The translations under genes and the position numbers were made by a program. The notes beneath the pieces were generated by a model, which saw nothing but the letters and a program-made list of their open reading frames with translations, was not told the DNA's origin and did no database searches. DNA of 64,000 nucleotides from Gammaproteobacteria bacterium. Lineage in GTDB: Bacteria > Pseudomonadota > Gammaproteobacteria > Steroidobacterales > Rariloculaceae. Below are positions 35,039 to 44,336 of this stretch, piece by piece. Every line of letters begins with the position of its first letter. The stretch's first letter is position 1. The DNA is taken from contig JAJEFE010000004.1 in the NCBI GenBank assembly GCA_022820625.1, positions 36,530 through 100,529 on the forward strand, written 5' to 3'.

Positions 35039-36028
35039 ATGCAGACCAAGGCAAAAATCGTCCTGACCGACTACGTATGGGAGTCACTTGACGTCGAGCG
35101 TGAAATCCTCGACGGACTGGGCGATCTGGTCCCGCTTCAGGTGACCGATCCCGAAGCGTTCTTTCCCGCTGCCGCGGACTGTGACGCCCTGCTCAACACC
35201 TACGGCGGGCCGATCACCGCCGATGTCATGGCGCGGATGCCCCAGTGCAAGATCATCGCCCGCTACGGAATCGGCGTGGACACCATCGACCTGGATGCCG
35301 CCACGGAGGCCGGCATCATCGTCACCAACAACCCGACATACTGCATCGAAGAGGTGGCCGAGCACACGCTGGCGATGATGCTCAGCGCGGCCCGAAAGAT
35401 CACCTTCTACGACCGCCAGGTCCGCGGCGGCGGTTGGGCGGTTCCACCCGGCAAACCGATGTACCGCATTGCCGGCTCTACGGCCGGCCTCATCGGTTTC
35501 GGCAACATCGCCCGGCGGGTGGCGACAGCCGCCGCGGCGCTGGGCATGCGGGTGCTGTATTTCGACCCGTTCGTTGAACAGGGGCAGTTCGATGCACCGG
35601 GCGAGAAAGCCGAACTGGCGGACGTTCTGGCGCAAGCCGACCATCTCTGCGTGCATGCGCCTCTCACTCCACAGACCCGGGGGATGCTCAACGCGGAAGC
35701 CTTCGCTCAGATGAAGTCCTCGGCGGTGCTCATCAACTGCTCCCGCGGGCCCATCGTCGACACCGCGGACCTGATCGAGGCCCTCGACGCCGGACAGATC
35801 GCTGGCTGCGCCCTGGATACCACCGATCCCGAGCCGTTGCCCGGGGATCACACCCTGCGCACCCGCGAAAACGTCATCATCAATCCCCACGCGGCCTGGT
35901 ACAGCGAAGGGGCCATGGAGGGACTGCAGCGTGGCGCGCCCAGCGAGGTTCGCCGGGTACTCGACGGACACTGGCCCGTCAACGTCGTCAATCGCGCGGT
36001 CAAGGGGCAAAACCGCGCAGGGCTCTGA
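35039..36028 (+). CDS. D-isomer-specific 2-hydroxyacid dehydrogenase (C-terminal-binding-protein-like)
   Basis: 329 residues from ATG 35039 with AAGGAA upstream. N-terminal catalytic-domain block IIARYGIGVDTIDLDAATEA; NAD-binding GSTAGLIGFGNIARRVATAA; catalytic Arg in INCSRGPIVDT; Glu in DTTDPEPLPG; His in NPHAAWYSEGA. NAD-dependent reduction of a 2-oxoacid or the reverse; phosphoglycerate, glyoxylate and CtBP-like enzymes share this layout and the substrate is not resolved. Stands alone downstream of the permease. Confidence 0.9.
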   Translation: MQTKAKIVLTDYVWESLDVEREILDGLGDLVPLQVTDPEAFFPAAADCDALLNTYGGPITADVMARMPQCKIIARYGIGVDTIDLDAATEAGIIVTNNPTYCIEEVAEHTLAMMLSAARKITFYDRQVRGGGWAVPPGKPMYRIAGSTAGLIGFGNIARRVATAAAALGMRVLYFDPFVEQGQFDAPGEKAELADVLAQADHLCVHAPLTPQTRGMLNAEAFAQMKSSAVLINCSRGPIVDTADLIEALDAGQIAGCALDTTDPEPLPGDHTLRTRENVIINPHAAWYSEGAMEGLQRGAPSEVRRVLDGHWPVNVVNRAVKGQNRAGL

Positions 36029-36122
36029 TCGGCGCCTCACGGAGCTCTGATCGGCGCTTTGCCGGTCTTGGTGCGCGAGACACCTGCCACGGACTACCGG
36101 GTCTCTGCCGGCGCCGCCAGAG

Positions 36123-37184
36123 TCAGATCGTCCTGTCGATCCGTAGCAGGCGAATCAGGTTGCCGCCGAGAATGGCCTCCTTCTCGGCGTTGCTGAGATG
36201 CGGAGACTCGATGATCAGGTGCATCGTGTCCGGCCAGCCCAGCGGCATGTCGGTGCCGTAAACGACCTGGCTCGCCCCCATCTCCGCGACGAGGTGCCGC
36301 AGACCTTCGTCGGAGAAGACCATCGAGTCGGCAAAAATCTGCGTGCGCAGGTACTCCCGCGGCGGCTTCAGGTTGCGGCAGTCCTCCGCGCCCCCGCCAT
36401 TGCAGGCCACCTCGGTGCGTCCGAAATACGACGGCAGGTACCCGCCGCCGTGCGCGCCGCAGATCTTGAGGTTCGGAAACCGGTCGAAGGTGCCGTCGAA
36501 GATCATGCGCGTCAGCAGGAAGCCCGTCTCCAGCGGATTGCCGACGATGTTGCCGAGATCGCCGGGAAAGTCCAGCGCGCCCTCCATGACGATATTTCGC
36601 GCACCCGCCGGATGCACGAAGACCGGCACGTCGAGTTCCTCGCACTTGGCCCAGAACGGATCGTAAGGCTCCGACGCCGGCACCTCGCCGTTGACGTGCC
36701 CGGCAATCGATGCGCCGCGGGCGCCAAGCCGGTTCACGGCGTAGTCGAGTTGTTCCGCCGCGAGATCCGGAAACTGCAGCGCGACCGAACTCAAGGCCAC
36801 GAACCGGTCGGGATACCGATTGCACCAGGCCGCAAAGCCTTCGTCCTGAACCCGGATGATCTCGCTGGCCAGGCCGCGGTCTTCGGCGAGGTACCACCAA
36901 TACTGGTTCGCGCTGATGACCGAGACGTCGATGCCCCATTCATCCATCATCGTGATGCGGCTCGGCTCCAGCAGCCGCGGTCCGCCGATAGTCCGCTCGA
37001 CGTTCGTGCCGCGGATTATCTCCTCGACTTCCTTGATCGATGCATGCGCGTGGATATCGACGGTCTTGATGCGTTTGCCTGCGATCCAGACTTCCTTGCG
37101 CCCCTGGGCCCATGCCGCCGGCCTCGCCGCCAATAGACCTGACGCCAATCCGATCATGCCCAGAAATTCTCTTCGACTCGCCAT
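36123..37184 (-). CDS. Tat-exported amidohydrolase (ACMSD/amidohydrolase-2 family)
   Basis: 353 residues from ATG 37184; ATG 37190 is two codons earlier but AAGGGG is correctly spaced only for 37184. The N-terminus MASRREFLGMIGLASGLLAA is a twin-arginine signal. The TIM-barrel metal motif VDIHAHAS (HxH), VFVHPAG, GAHGGGYLPSYFGR and YGTDMPLGWPDTMH follow. ACMSD-like enzymes decarboxylate or hydrolyse ring acids; export of such an enzyme is less usual. Substrate unknown. Confidence 0.88.
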   Translation of the reverse strand: MASRREFLGMIGLASGLLAARPAAWAQGRKEVWIAGKRIKTVDIHAHASIKEVEEIIRGTNVERTIGGPRLLEPSRITMMDEWGIDVSVISANQYWWYLAEDRGLASEIIRVQDEGFAAWCNRYPDRFVALSSVALQFPDLAAEQLDYAVNRLGARGASIAGHVNGEVPASEPYDPFWAKCEELDVPVFVHPAGARNIVMEGALDFPGDLGNIVGNPLETGFLLTRMIFDGTFDRFPNLKICGAHGGGYLPSYFGRTEVACNGGGAEDCRNLKPPREYLRTQIFADSMVFSDEGLRHLVAEMGASQVVYGTDMPLGWPDTMHLIIESPHLSNAEKEAILGGNLIRLLRIDRTI

Positions 37185-37447
37185 GTACATACCCCTTCTA
37201 ACGCGCCTTTCCGTAACCTGCCTTCCCGTAACGTGCTCTACCCGAATTCGACTGTGTCTTCAGGCCAGGTAACGGCCCGCGACGAGTGTACCCTCTCGCG
37301 CGACTGTTTCCTAAATATCGGCGGGTTGGCGAACCGAGTGATCGGGCCGCAGCGACCGGGCAGCGGCCGGTGTGAAGCGGCGGGTCCGACACGCGACAGT
37401 CCCGCGCATTACAATGGCCGGGAGCGCTGGTGTACCCGGAGATTGGC

Positions 37448-39238
37448 ATGTTGGATCGATTGCCCCTGGCACTCCTTTCGTTCAGTGCGGTTACGCTCCT
37501 CGCGGGAGCGCCGGCGGCGATCGGGCAGCAATCCGCCGCGACCCAGGAACTGCACCGGTTGTTTTCCGATGAATGGGATCGCCGCCTGCAGCGTGACCCG
37601 CTGTTCGCAAGCACTCGCGGAGTTTCGGACTACAACGACCGCCTTCCGGACATGACAGCCGGGGCGCAACGGCGGGCCCTGGAAGAAGACCTGCAATTCC
37701 TGGGGCGGCTCGAAGCGATCGATCCCGCCGCCCTGACCCCGGACGACCGTACAAACCGCGGGCTGTTCGAATTCGTGGTCGGGCATCGGGCAAACCTGGC
37801 CACCTACCGCGCGTACCGGATGCCATTCACGAGCGATTCCGGATTCCACACGCGCGTGCAACGCATGTACGAATCGATGCCATTCAGGACTGTGCAAGAC
37901 TACGAGCAATACCTCTCGCGACTGCATGCGGTCGAAACCTTCTTTGCACAAAACATCGGCAACATGCGCGACGGACTGGCGGAAGGGTTCACGCAACCGC
38001 AAGCGATTCTGGAATACATCGTGCCGTCGATTACCGGCGCCATCGTCGACAATCCCGCGGACAGCATATTCTTCACGCCCTTTCTCGACATGCCCGGATA
38101 TTTCAGCGCCGGGGACGCCGAACGCCTGCGGGCGCAAGCCAGGACCGCCATTGCGGACACGGTCGTCCCGGCCTACCGCAGTTTCCACGAGTTCTTCACC
38201 GATGAATACATCGCCGGAGCACGCACGTCGCTCGGCGCCGCGTCCCTGGACAACGGCCGCAGCTACTACGAGGACCTGACCCGTTTCTTCACTTCCCTCG
38301 ACGACGCGCACCCCGATGAGATCCACGAACTGGGACTCAGGGAGGTCGCCAGGATCCGGGCGGAAATGGAGGAGATCATCGAACAGGCGGAATTCGACGG
38401 CACATTCGCCGAGTTCATCGAATTCCTGCGCACCGACCCGCAATTTTATGCGCACGATCCCGAGCAGTTGCTGAAGGAAGCGGCCTGGATTGCGAAGAAG
38501 GTGGACGGGCAGATGCCGGCTTTCTTCAGGACGCTGCCGCGCATGTCCTATGGCGTGATGGCTGTCCCGGACGATCTCGCCCCGAACTACACCACCGGGC
38601 GTTACTGGAGCGCACCGGTCGGCGGCCGTCGGGGCGGCTATTACATGGTCAACACCTACGCTCTGGACAATCGGCCGCTCTATACCCTGGCGGCACTGAC
38701 CGTGCATGAAGGCGTACCAGGGCACCACCATCAGATCTCGCTGGCGCAGGAGCTGGATCAATTGCCCGAGTTCCGGCGGACCTTCTACCCGCATGCCTAC
38801 GGGGAGGGTTGGGGACTCTACTCCGAGAAGCTCGCCATCGAAATGGACATCTACGAAACACCCTACGATCACTTCGGACGCCTGAGCTACGAGATGTGGC
38901 GCGCGGTGCGGCTGGTAGTGGATACCGGCATGCACTACAAGGGATGGTCGCGAGACGAGGCGCTTCAGTACCTGGCCGACAATACGGCCCTGTCGCTGCA
39001 GAACGTGCGAACGGAGATCGACCGCTACATCTCCTGGCCCGGTCAGGCGCTCGCGTACAAGATGGGGGAACTGAAGTTCCTGGAACTCAGGGCGCGGGCT
39101 ACGGAAGCGCTTGGTGAGGACTTTGATATCAGGGACTTCCACGACGCCGTTCTCATCAATGGCGGCCTGCCGCTGGACATGCTGGATGGCGTTGTTGACC
39201 GCTATATCGAGTCGGTCAGAACAGGCGAAACTCCATGA
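37448..39238 (+). CDS. DUF885 family protein, probable secreted zinc carboxypeptidase-like enzyme
   Basis: 596 residues from ATG 37448 (CGGAG upstream; a GTG at 37430 is the alternative). Signal peptide (LALLSFSAVTLLAGAPAAIG), then the all-helical DUF885 body: FRTVQDYEQYLSRL, ENVRTEIDRYI-like end (LQNVRTEIDRYISWPGQALA). Zinc motif HEGVPGHHHQ at about 420-429 and the YGEGWGLYSEKL block are diagnostic. DUF885 members resemble M32/M3-type peptidases. First gene of a three-gene operon with 4-base overlaps. Confidence 0.92.
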   Translation: MLDRLPLALLSFSAVTLLAGAPAAIGQQSAATQELHRLFSDEWDRRLQRDPLFASTRGVSDYNDRLPDMTAGAQRRALEEDLQFLGRLEAIDPAALTPDDRTNRGLFEFVVGHRANLATYRAYRMPFTSDSGFHTRVQRMYESMPFRTVQDYEQYLSRLHAVETFFAQNIGNMRDGLAEGFTQPQAILEYIVPSITGAIVDNPADSIFFTPFLDMPGYFSAGDAERLRAQARTAIADTVVPAYRSFHEFFTDEYIAGARTSLGAASLDNGRSYYEDLTRFFTSLDDAHPDEIHELGLREVARIRAEMEEIIEQAEFDGTFAEFIEFLRTDPQFYAHDPEQLLKEAAWIAKKVDGQMPAFFRTLPRMSYGVMAVPDDLAPNYTTGRYWSAPVGGRRGGYYMVNTYALDNRPLYTLAALTVHEGVPGHHHQISLAQELDQLPEFRRTFYPHAYGEGWGLYSEKLAIEMDIYETPYDHFGRLSYEMWRAVRLVVDTGMHYKGWSRDEALQYLADNTALSLQNVRTEIDRYISWPGQALAYKMGELKFLELRARATEALGEDFDIRDFHDAVLINGGLPLDMLDGVVDRYIESVRTGETP

Positions 39239-40248
39239 CCACCGGCACGCACACAGTTCAGGCGGACGAACGCAACCAGCACATCAGGATCAACATCAAC
39301 GGCGAGTTGTACCCGAGGGAGAAGGCCGTCGTCTCCGTATTCGACAGCGGCTTCATCCTTGGCGACGGCATCTGGGAAGGCCTGCGGCTGCACCAGGGCG
39401 TGATCCCGTTCCTCGACCGCCACCTGGCGCGCCTCTGGGAGGGCGCCAAGGCGCTGGATCTCGATCCGGGGTTGTCGCAGGCCGAACTCAAGAAACGCCT
39501 CTACGACACCGTGGACGCCAACGGGATGGAATCCGATGTTCACATTCGCCTCATGGTCAGCCGCGGCATCAAGTCAACGCCCTACCAGGACCCCGCCATG
39601 ACTGTCGGCGGGCCGACCATCGTCATCATTCCCGAGTACAAGCTGCCCGACCCCGGGATGTACGACCGCGGTGTGCGGCTCTACACGGTGTACGTGCGCC
39701 GGGGCTATGCCGACGTCCAGGACCCGAGGATCAACAGCCACTCCAAGCTGAATTGCATTTTCGGCTGCATTCAGGCCAGCAAGGCGGGCTACGACGAGGC
39801 GCTGATGCTGGATCCCCACGGGCATGTCGCTACCTGCAATTCGACACATTTCTTCATCGTGCGGGGGGGTGAAGTCTGGACCTCCAGCGGCGATTACTGC
39901 CTGGACGGCATCACCCGGCGCAACGTCATCAATCTCTGCAAGGCGAATGACATCCGCGTATACGAACGGAATTTTTCCGTGATGCAAGCCTACGGCGCGG
40001 GGGAAGCCTTCGTCACCGGTACCTTTGCCGGTCTGACGCCCGTATCGGAGATCGACGGGCGCATCGTCGGAGACGGCCGGACTGGCGACGCCGGCCGGCT
40101 GGGCGGCGATGGTCGAATCGATGACGATGGTCGGATCAGCGCCGCCAGCCACGCCATTGACAAGGGCAAAGCGGGACCGGTGACACGCCAACTTCAGGCG
40201 CTCTACAGGCAACTGATCGACAGCGAGTGCGGCACCGGCCGGCAATGA
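39235..40248 (+). CDS. Class IV aminotransferase (branched-chain/D-amino acid aminotransferase family) with a Gly/Asp/Arg insert
   Basis: 337 residues, starting in an ATGA overlap with the DUF885 gene. Blocks: SVFDSGFILGDGIWEGLR, HLARLWEGAKAL, PLP lysine Lys171 in HSKLNCIFGCIQASKAGYDE, and GITRRNVINLC. Instead of the usual acidic residue before the asparagine loop it reads VATCNSTHFF. Near the C-terminus, where relatives read IDGR-x-GDG-x-PGPVT, about 28 extra residues of repetitive Gly/Asp/Arg (274-302) intervene. Overlaps the sulfotransferase-like gene. Confidence 0.9.
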   Translation: MTTGTHTVQADERNQHIRININGELYPREKAVVSVFDSGFILGDGIWEGLRLHQGVIPFLDRHLARLWEGAKALDLDPGLSQAELKKRLYDTVDANGMESDVHIRLMVSRGIKSTPYQDPAMTVGGPTIVIIPEYKLPDPGMYDRGVRLYTVYVRRGYADVQDPRINSHSKLNCIFGCIQASKAGYDEALMLDPHGHVATCNSTHFFIVRGGEVWTSSGDYCLDGITRRNVINLCKANDIRVYERNFSVMQAYGAGEAFVTGTFAGLTPVSEIDGRIVGDGRTGDAGRLGGDGRIDDDGRISAASHAIDKGKAGPVTRQLQALYRQLIDSECGTGRQ

Positions 40249-40970
40249 CCCTACGCATCGCCATGTGGTCAGGGCCGCGCAACATTTCCACGGCGATGAT
40301 GCGAAGCTGGGAAAACAGACCCGATTGCACGGTGGTCGATGAGCCTTTCTACGCCTGCTACCTGCATGAGACGGGCCTACCCCACCCCGCCCGGGAAGCG
40401 GTCATAGCCTCCCAAAGCATCGACCGCGCGGAAGTGATTCGCCAGATCAGCGAACAACCCGTGGCCACGCCGCTGTTCTATCAGAAGCACATGACCAAGC
40501 ACATGCCGGGGGGCATGGACATGGGATGGTGCGCCGCCATGCGGCACTGTTTCCTCATTCGAGATCCCGCCGAGGTCATCGCCTCCTACCTGAAAAAGAT
40601 GCCGTCGGTGGATGAGCACGATATCGGCATCGCAAGGCAAGCAGAGTTGTTCAGGGAGATCTCGGCGGTTACCGGCGAACCGCCCTGCGTGATCGACGCC
40701 GCCGATGTGCTGCGGAATTCCGACGCAGCCATGGCCTCACTATGCGAGTATCTCGAAGTAGAATACTTGGCTGAGTCGATGCTCTCCTGGCCACCCGGCC
40801 GCCGCAAAACCGATGGCGTGTGGGCGCCTCATTGGTATCGGAACGTGGAGATGTCCACCGGTTTCAAGCGCTACCAGCCGTCGGTTCCGGAAGTACCTGA
40901 AAAGTATCAGGAGCTGTTTGCCCGCGCGCGGAAGCACTATGCGTGGCTCGGCGGGTTTCGGCCGGATTGA
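40245..40970 (+). CDS. Sulfotransferase-like P-loop protein
   Basis: 241 residues, starting in an ATGA overlap with the aminotransferase. The N-terminus LRIAMWSGPRNISTAMMRSW is the phosphosulfate-binding loop of sulfotransferase-like proteins, with FLIRDPAEVIASYLKKMP as the second nucleotide-binding block. In plants the branched-chain-aminotransferase-like proteins combine this P-loop region with a class IV aminotransferase in one chain, so the overlapping gene pair here looks like the unfused form. Reaction unknown. Confidence 0.85.
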   Translation: MTLRIAMWSGPRNISTAMMRSWENRPDCTVVDEPFYACYLHETGLPHPAREAVIASQSIDRAEVIRQISEQPVATPLFYQKHMTKHMPGGMDMGWCAAMRHCFLIRDPAEVIASYLKKMPSVDEHDIGIARQAELFREISAVTGEPPCVIDAADVLRNSDAAMASLCEYLEVEYLAESMLSWPPGRRKTDGVWAPHWYRNVEMSTGFKRYQPSVPEVPEKYQELFARARKHYAWLGGFRPD

Positions 40971-41047
40971 GGATTGGTCAAACCGCAGTTCCACAATCGC
41001 CCTACGGCTTGGCGCCAGATGCTGCGGGATCTGACGACAGATATGAC

Positions 41048-42034
41048 TCAGAAGCGGTCCAGGTCGTTGGCGATCACCACCTCACCGTCAAATGCAGTTC
41101 TCACCTGCCGCTCGTAGCCGCTGACGAGTTCCGGATCGGTATACCCCGGCGAGAAGTGGGTAATAACCACCTTGCTGACATTCGCTCTGCTCGCCATCTC
41201 CCCAACCTGCACCGGGGTCAGGTGGTGGGCCCTGAGATGACTCGCGACCCGTTCGAATACCGGCTGGGGCATCGTGGGATTCTCGTGCAGCAGGTTCGCC
41301 ACGGCCCAGTCCATGTCCATCATTTCGCTGACCAGGATATCGGCATCCCGGGCCAGTTTTTCCACCGCCTCGCTGGGCCCGGTATCGCCCGTATAGACGA
41401 TGGATCTGTCGGGCAGATCGAATCTGAACGACAAGGATTGGTACCGGTCGCGGTCGTAGTCAATTCCCGAAAAGCCCAGGTGCGTATTGTCAACCGCGGT
41501 CACGGTCATTCCGTCGATCTGTCGGACTTCCCCTTCGCGAATCTCGACGACTTCGGTATCGCGGTCGGCCGGGTCCCGGGTTCTACCGCTCGTTGCAGAA
41601 CCCGTATCGATGAAGGGCTGCATGAAGGCGAATATGGCATCGACCAGTTGCCGCGTCCCGGGCGGACCGTAGATGGTGACCGGTTCCGGAGCGGTCGTTT
41701 GGTATCGCAGTCCCACGAGTGCCGGCAACCCGCCGATATGATCGAAGTGCAGGTGGCTGATGAAAATGGCCCGCAGCGAGTGCATCGAATAGCCTGCCTT
41801 GACGAGCCGGCCCGCGGCGCCGTCCCCGGCATCGATGAGGTACGTATCCTCGCCCCGCACAAGCAAATTGGCCGGCTGCGACCGTTCCGGATGCGGGTAC
41901 GGGCCTGCGATCGTGCCGAGCGTGATGAATTCGTTCGCCGACGATGGATTCTGCGCCATCGACGACGGTGAGATTCCCGCGAACGACATTGCACATACCG
42001 TTGCGATGATCGCGCTTGTACGAATGACTTTCAT
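41048..42034 (-). CDS. Secreted MBL-fold metallo-hydrolase (RNase Z-like)
   Basis: 328 residues. An export signal at the N-terminus (IIATVCAMSFAGISPSSMAQ). Metal motif ISHLHFDHIGGLPAL, then VYTGDTGPSE, LVSEMMDMD and RAHHLTPVQVGEMASRANVS with VVITHFSPGY. This pattern is the RNase Z/arylsulfatase-like subgroup, but export argues against tRNA processing. Substrate unknown, perhaps a sulfate or phosphate ester or a lactone. Confidence 0.88.
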   Translation of the reverse strand: MKVIRTSAIIATVCAMSFAGISPSSMAQNPSSANEFITLGTIAGPYPHPERSQPANLLVRGEDTYLIDAGDGAAGRLVKAGYSMHSLRAIFISHLHFDHIGGLPALVGLRYQTTAPEPVTIYGPPGTRQLVDAIFAFMQPFIDTGSATSGRTRDPADRDTEVVEIREGEVRQIDGMTVTAVDNTHLGFSGIDYDRDRYQSLSFRFDLPDRSIVYTGDTGPSEAVEKLARDADILVSEMMDMDWAVANLLHENPTMPQPVFERVASHLRAHHLTPVQVGEMASRANVSKVVITHFSPGYTDPELVSGYERQVRTAFDGEVVIANDLDRF

Positions 42035-42112
42035 ACAGCGTCCCCTTTTAATAATTTCAAAGTGACAGGCAAAGATAAGTCAGTGCAGAGAAATGGACCT
42101 TGCGTTTGCAGC

Positions 42113-42463
42113 TTACTCCACCACAACCCGCACTGTCCCGTCCTGCGGATCGGCGAGGGATGTTATGCGGACGTCGGTCATATCCGGCCGGTCCCGGTGC
42201 CTCCTCTCCGCATCCGTGTAGTCGGCGACGGTCAACGAGTAAAGATGATTGCCGTCCGTCACGGAATAGATGCGCGTCGGGAAGACGACACCGTGTGCGG
42301 GAACATGGGTCGTTTCCATGATCTCGGAGACAGCCGGAAACGTGAGCGCGAAGCGATCCGTCCGATGCACGAACTCCACCCATTCCTGGGCCGGGCAGGA
42401 TGCGGCGGCGACATACGACAGGGCAACTGCCAGCGCGAACTTTCTGAATCGCGTCAGTCCCAT
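42113..42463 (-). CDS. Secreted protein of unknown function (paralogue of 5285-5917)
   Basis: 116 residues from ATG 42463, with GGAAAGG upstream. Signal peptide to PAQ, mature start EWVEFVHRTDRFALTFPAV, then VVFPTRIYSVTDGNHLYSL and TVADYTDAERRH. It shares the spacing and residues of the N-terminal half of the 210-residue protein at 5285-5917 and ends where that one continues. Overlaps the upstream DUF6152 gene by 10 bases, so the two are coupled. Confidence 0.7.
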   Translation of the reverse strand: MGLTRFRKFALAVALSYVAAASCPAQEWVEFVHRTDRFALTFPAVSEIMETTHVPAHGVVFPTRIYSVTDGNHLYSLTVADYTDAERRHRDRPDMTDVRITSLADPQDGTVRVVVE

Positions 42464-42822
42464 GGCCTTTCCATGCCGTCTCGTCCGGTCAGATAACCCA
42501 GGAGACAACCGTTGGAGCCGTCCCTGAGCTGATGGCAGCGCGCCGAGATGGTGTCACCGACGTGAACGGTGTCGCGCGTGACGCCATTGACCGCGAGCTG
42601 AGCGGGCGTGGCCGTTTCCAACGCCCACACCTCCAGCTCGCCATCATCCCCGGTCACTTCGACGTAGAGCCAGATATGGGGGTTGATCCAGTGGATGTCC
42701 CTCACGGTTCCCGTCAAATGATGGTACTCCGTCATATCATGGTTGGTGTGGGAATGGTGCGGCCAAACGGGCACGCTCGCGACCCAACCGGCAACCACCA
42801 GTATCACGGCCCTCACTGGCAT
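42454..42822 (-). CDS. DUF6152 family secreted protein
   Basis: 122 residues: signal peptide, mature PHHSHTNHDMTEYHHLTGTV, INPHIWLYVEVTGDDGELEV, WALETATPAQLAVNGVTRDT and VGDTISARCHQLRDG. These cover all blocks of the family, and the GVTRDT-x-VGD element is what the truncated copy at 17624 lacks. First gene of a two-gene unit with the coupled secreted protein. Function unknown. Confidence 0.88.
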   Translation of the reverse strand: MPVRAVILVVAGWVASVPVWPHHSHTNHDMTEYHHLTGTVRDIHWINPHIWLYVEVTGDDGELEVWALETATPAQLAVNGVTRDTVHVGDTISARCHQLRDGSNGCLLGYLTGRDGMERPWD

Positions 42823-42957
42823 TGTTCCACCTTCAAACGGCTCGGCTCTCTAGTGCGAAATGCGCAACGCACCCGTATAGTCTATGGCAGGTCTGCCAGT
42901 CGCGGCAGCGGGACTAGGAAAAATGAGAGCTATTCGTGCAACGACCGTCAGGATCCG

Positions 42958-44163
42958 ATGGCCTATCCGGTGCAAAAGCACCGAACGATTACTCCCCCGT
43001 ACGCTCCCGGAAGAGACGAGTTTTTTGTGACCAATACGGACCATTCCCTGGAGACGCTGCTCACCCAAGCTGGGCATTTCGTCGATCCCGAAACGGGCGC
43101 GATCGTGCCGCCCATTCATCCATCGACAACCTATAGGCGAGACGATCGTTACGAGTTGCACGGGTTCGAGTACAGCCGCATTGCCAACCCGACCGGTCGC
43201 CACGTCGAAGAAGTCCTGGCAAGCCTGGAAGGCGCTGAGGATGCATTGCTGTTCTCGTCGGGGCTTGCAGGTGTGTCCACGTTTTTGGAGACGGTGAACT
43301 CGGGGCAGCGGATCGTTGCGCCGCGGGTGATGTACCACGGCGCCGCCGACTGGCTGCGCCGTCTTGCAGAGCGTCGCGGGATGGATGTCGCCTTTTTCGA
43401 TGCCACTGCACCTGACGCCCTTGAGCATGCGGTTCTGGCCGGAGAGACTGCAGTCGTCTGGATCGAGCCCTCGGTGAATCCGACCTGGGACGTGATCGAC
43501 GTACGAACTGCGTCGGAGACGGCGCACGCGGCGGGTGCAATCCTGGCGGTCGATGCCACGGTGACGCCGGCGGTGACGCTTCGGGCCCTGGACCTCGGTG
43601 CCGACATCGTCTTTCATTCCGGCACCAAGTATCTCGCCGGACACAGCGACGTGACGGCCGGCGTGCTGGCAACCCGGACTGTCGATGCGCGCTGGGATGA
43701 AATCAGGCGTGCCCGCACGCTGATGGGCGGCGTGCTTGGCCCCTTCGAGAGTTGGCTGCTGTTGCGCGGCATGCGCACCCTTCACCTGCGCTACGAACGG
43801 CAGTCGGCCAACGCACTGGCGATTGCCCGGCATTTCGAGAATCACCCGGGGCTTGAGGCGGTGCTGTACCCGGGACTGGAGTCACACCCCGGTCACGCGA
43901 TAGCGGCGCGGCAGATGAATGGCGGCTTCGGCGCCATGCTCTCACTACTTGTCGCCGGCGATGCCGACGATGCCAGGCGGGTGGCGACCCGCACGCGGTT
44001 ATTCGTACCCGCGACCTCGCTTGGCGGAGTCGAAAGCCTGATCGAGCACCGCGCCACGGTGGAGGGCCCAGACAGTATCGTACCGGCGAACCTGTTGCGC
44101 CTTTCCGTCGGCGTCGAGCGGGTCGACGAACTCATCGCGGACCTGGAGCAGGCGCTGGCCTGA
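42958..44163 (+). CDS. Cys/Met metabolism PLP-dependent enzyme (cystathionine gamma-synthase/beta-lyase family)
   Basis: 401 residues from ATG 42958 (AGGA six bases before); GTG 43027 would also give a near-complete enzyme. Blocks: HFVDPETGAIVPPIHPSTTY, YSRIANPTGRHVEEVLASLE, ALLFSSGLAGVSTFL, and the PLP lysine in FHSGTKYLAGHSDVTAGV. C-terminal ATSLGGVESLIEHRAT and LRLSVGVERVDELIADLEQA. Transsulfuration-type C-S lyase or synthase, cytoplasmic. The exact reaction is not resolved. Confidence 0.92.
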   Translation: MAYPVQKHRTITPPYAPGRDEFFVTNTDHSLETLLTQAGHFVDPETGAIVPPIHPSTTYRRDDRYELHGFEYSRIANPTGRHVEEVLASLEGAEDALLFSSGLAGVSTFLETVNSGQRIVAPRVMYHGAADWLRRLAERRGMDVAFFDATAPDALEHAVLAGETAVVWIEPSVNPTWDVIDVRTASETAHAAGAILAVDATVTPAVTLRALDLGADIVFHSGTKYLAGHSDVTAGVLATRTVDARWDEIRRARTLMGGVLGPFESWLLLRGMRTLHLRYERQSANALAIARHFENHPGLEAVLYPGLESHPGHAIAARQMNGGFGAMLSLLVAGDADDARRVATRTRLFVPATSLGGVESLIEHRATVEGPDSIVPANLLRLSVGVERVDELIADLEQALA

Positions 44164-44336
44164 GACGGCCGCGACCTGCCCCCCGGCGATGATGTCGGTG
44201 ACCCTCGTACCATGACGAACGACCGTCTGAAATTCTGCTTCCTCAACGTCCGGCACTTCCTCGGCCGCTTGACCGACGCCTCGGCCTTCAACGGCGTGAC
44301 GGGGAAATTTCTGCAATACGCAGCTGAGTGAGACCG

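Noticed and set aside
43999..44316. Minus-strand open frame overlapping the end of the PLP enzyme
   Set aside because: Mostly antisense of the PLP-enzyme gene, no recognisable domain.
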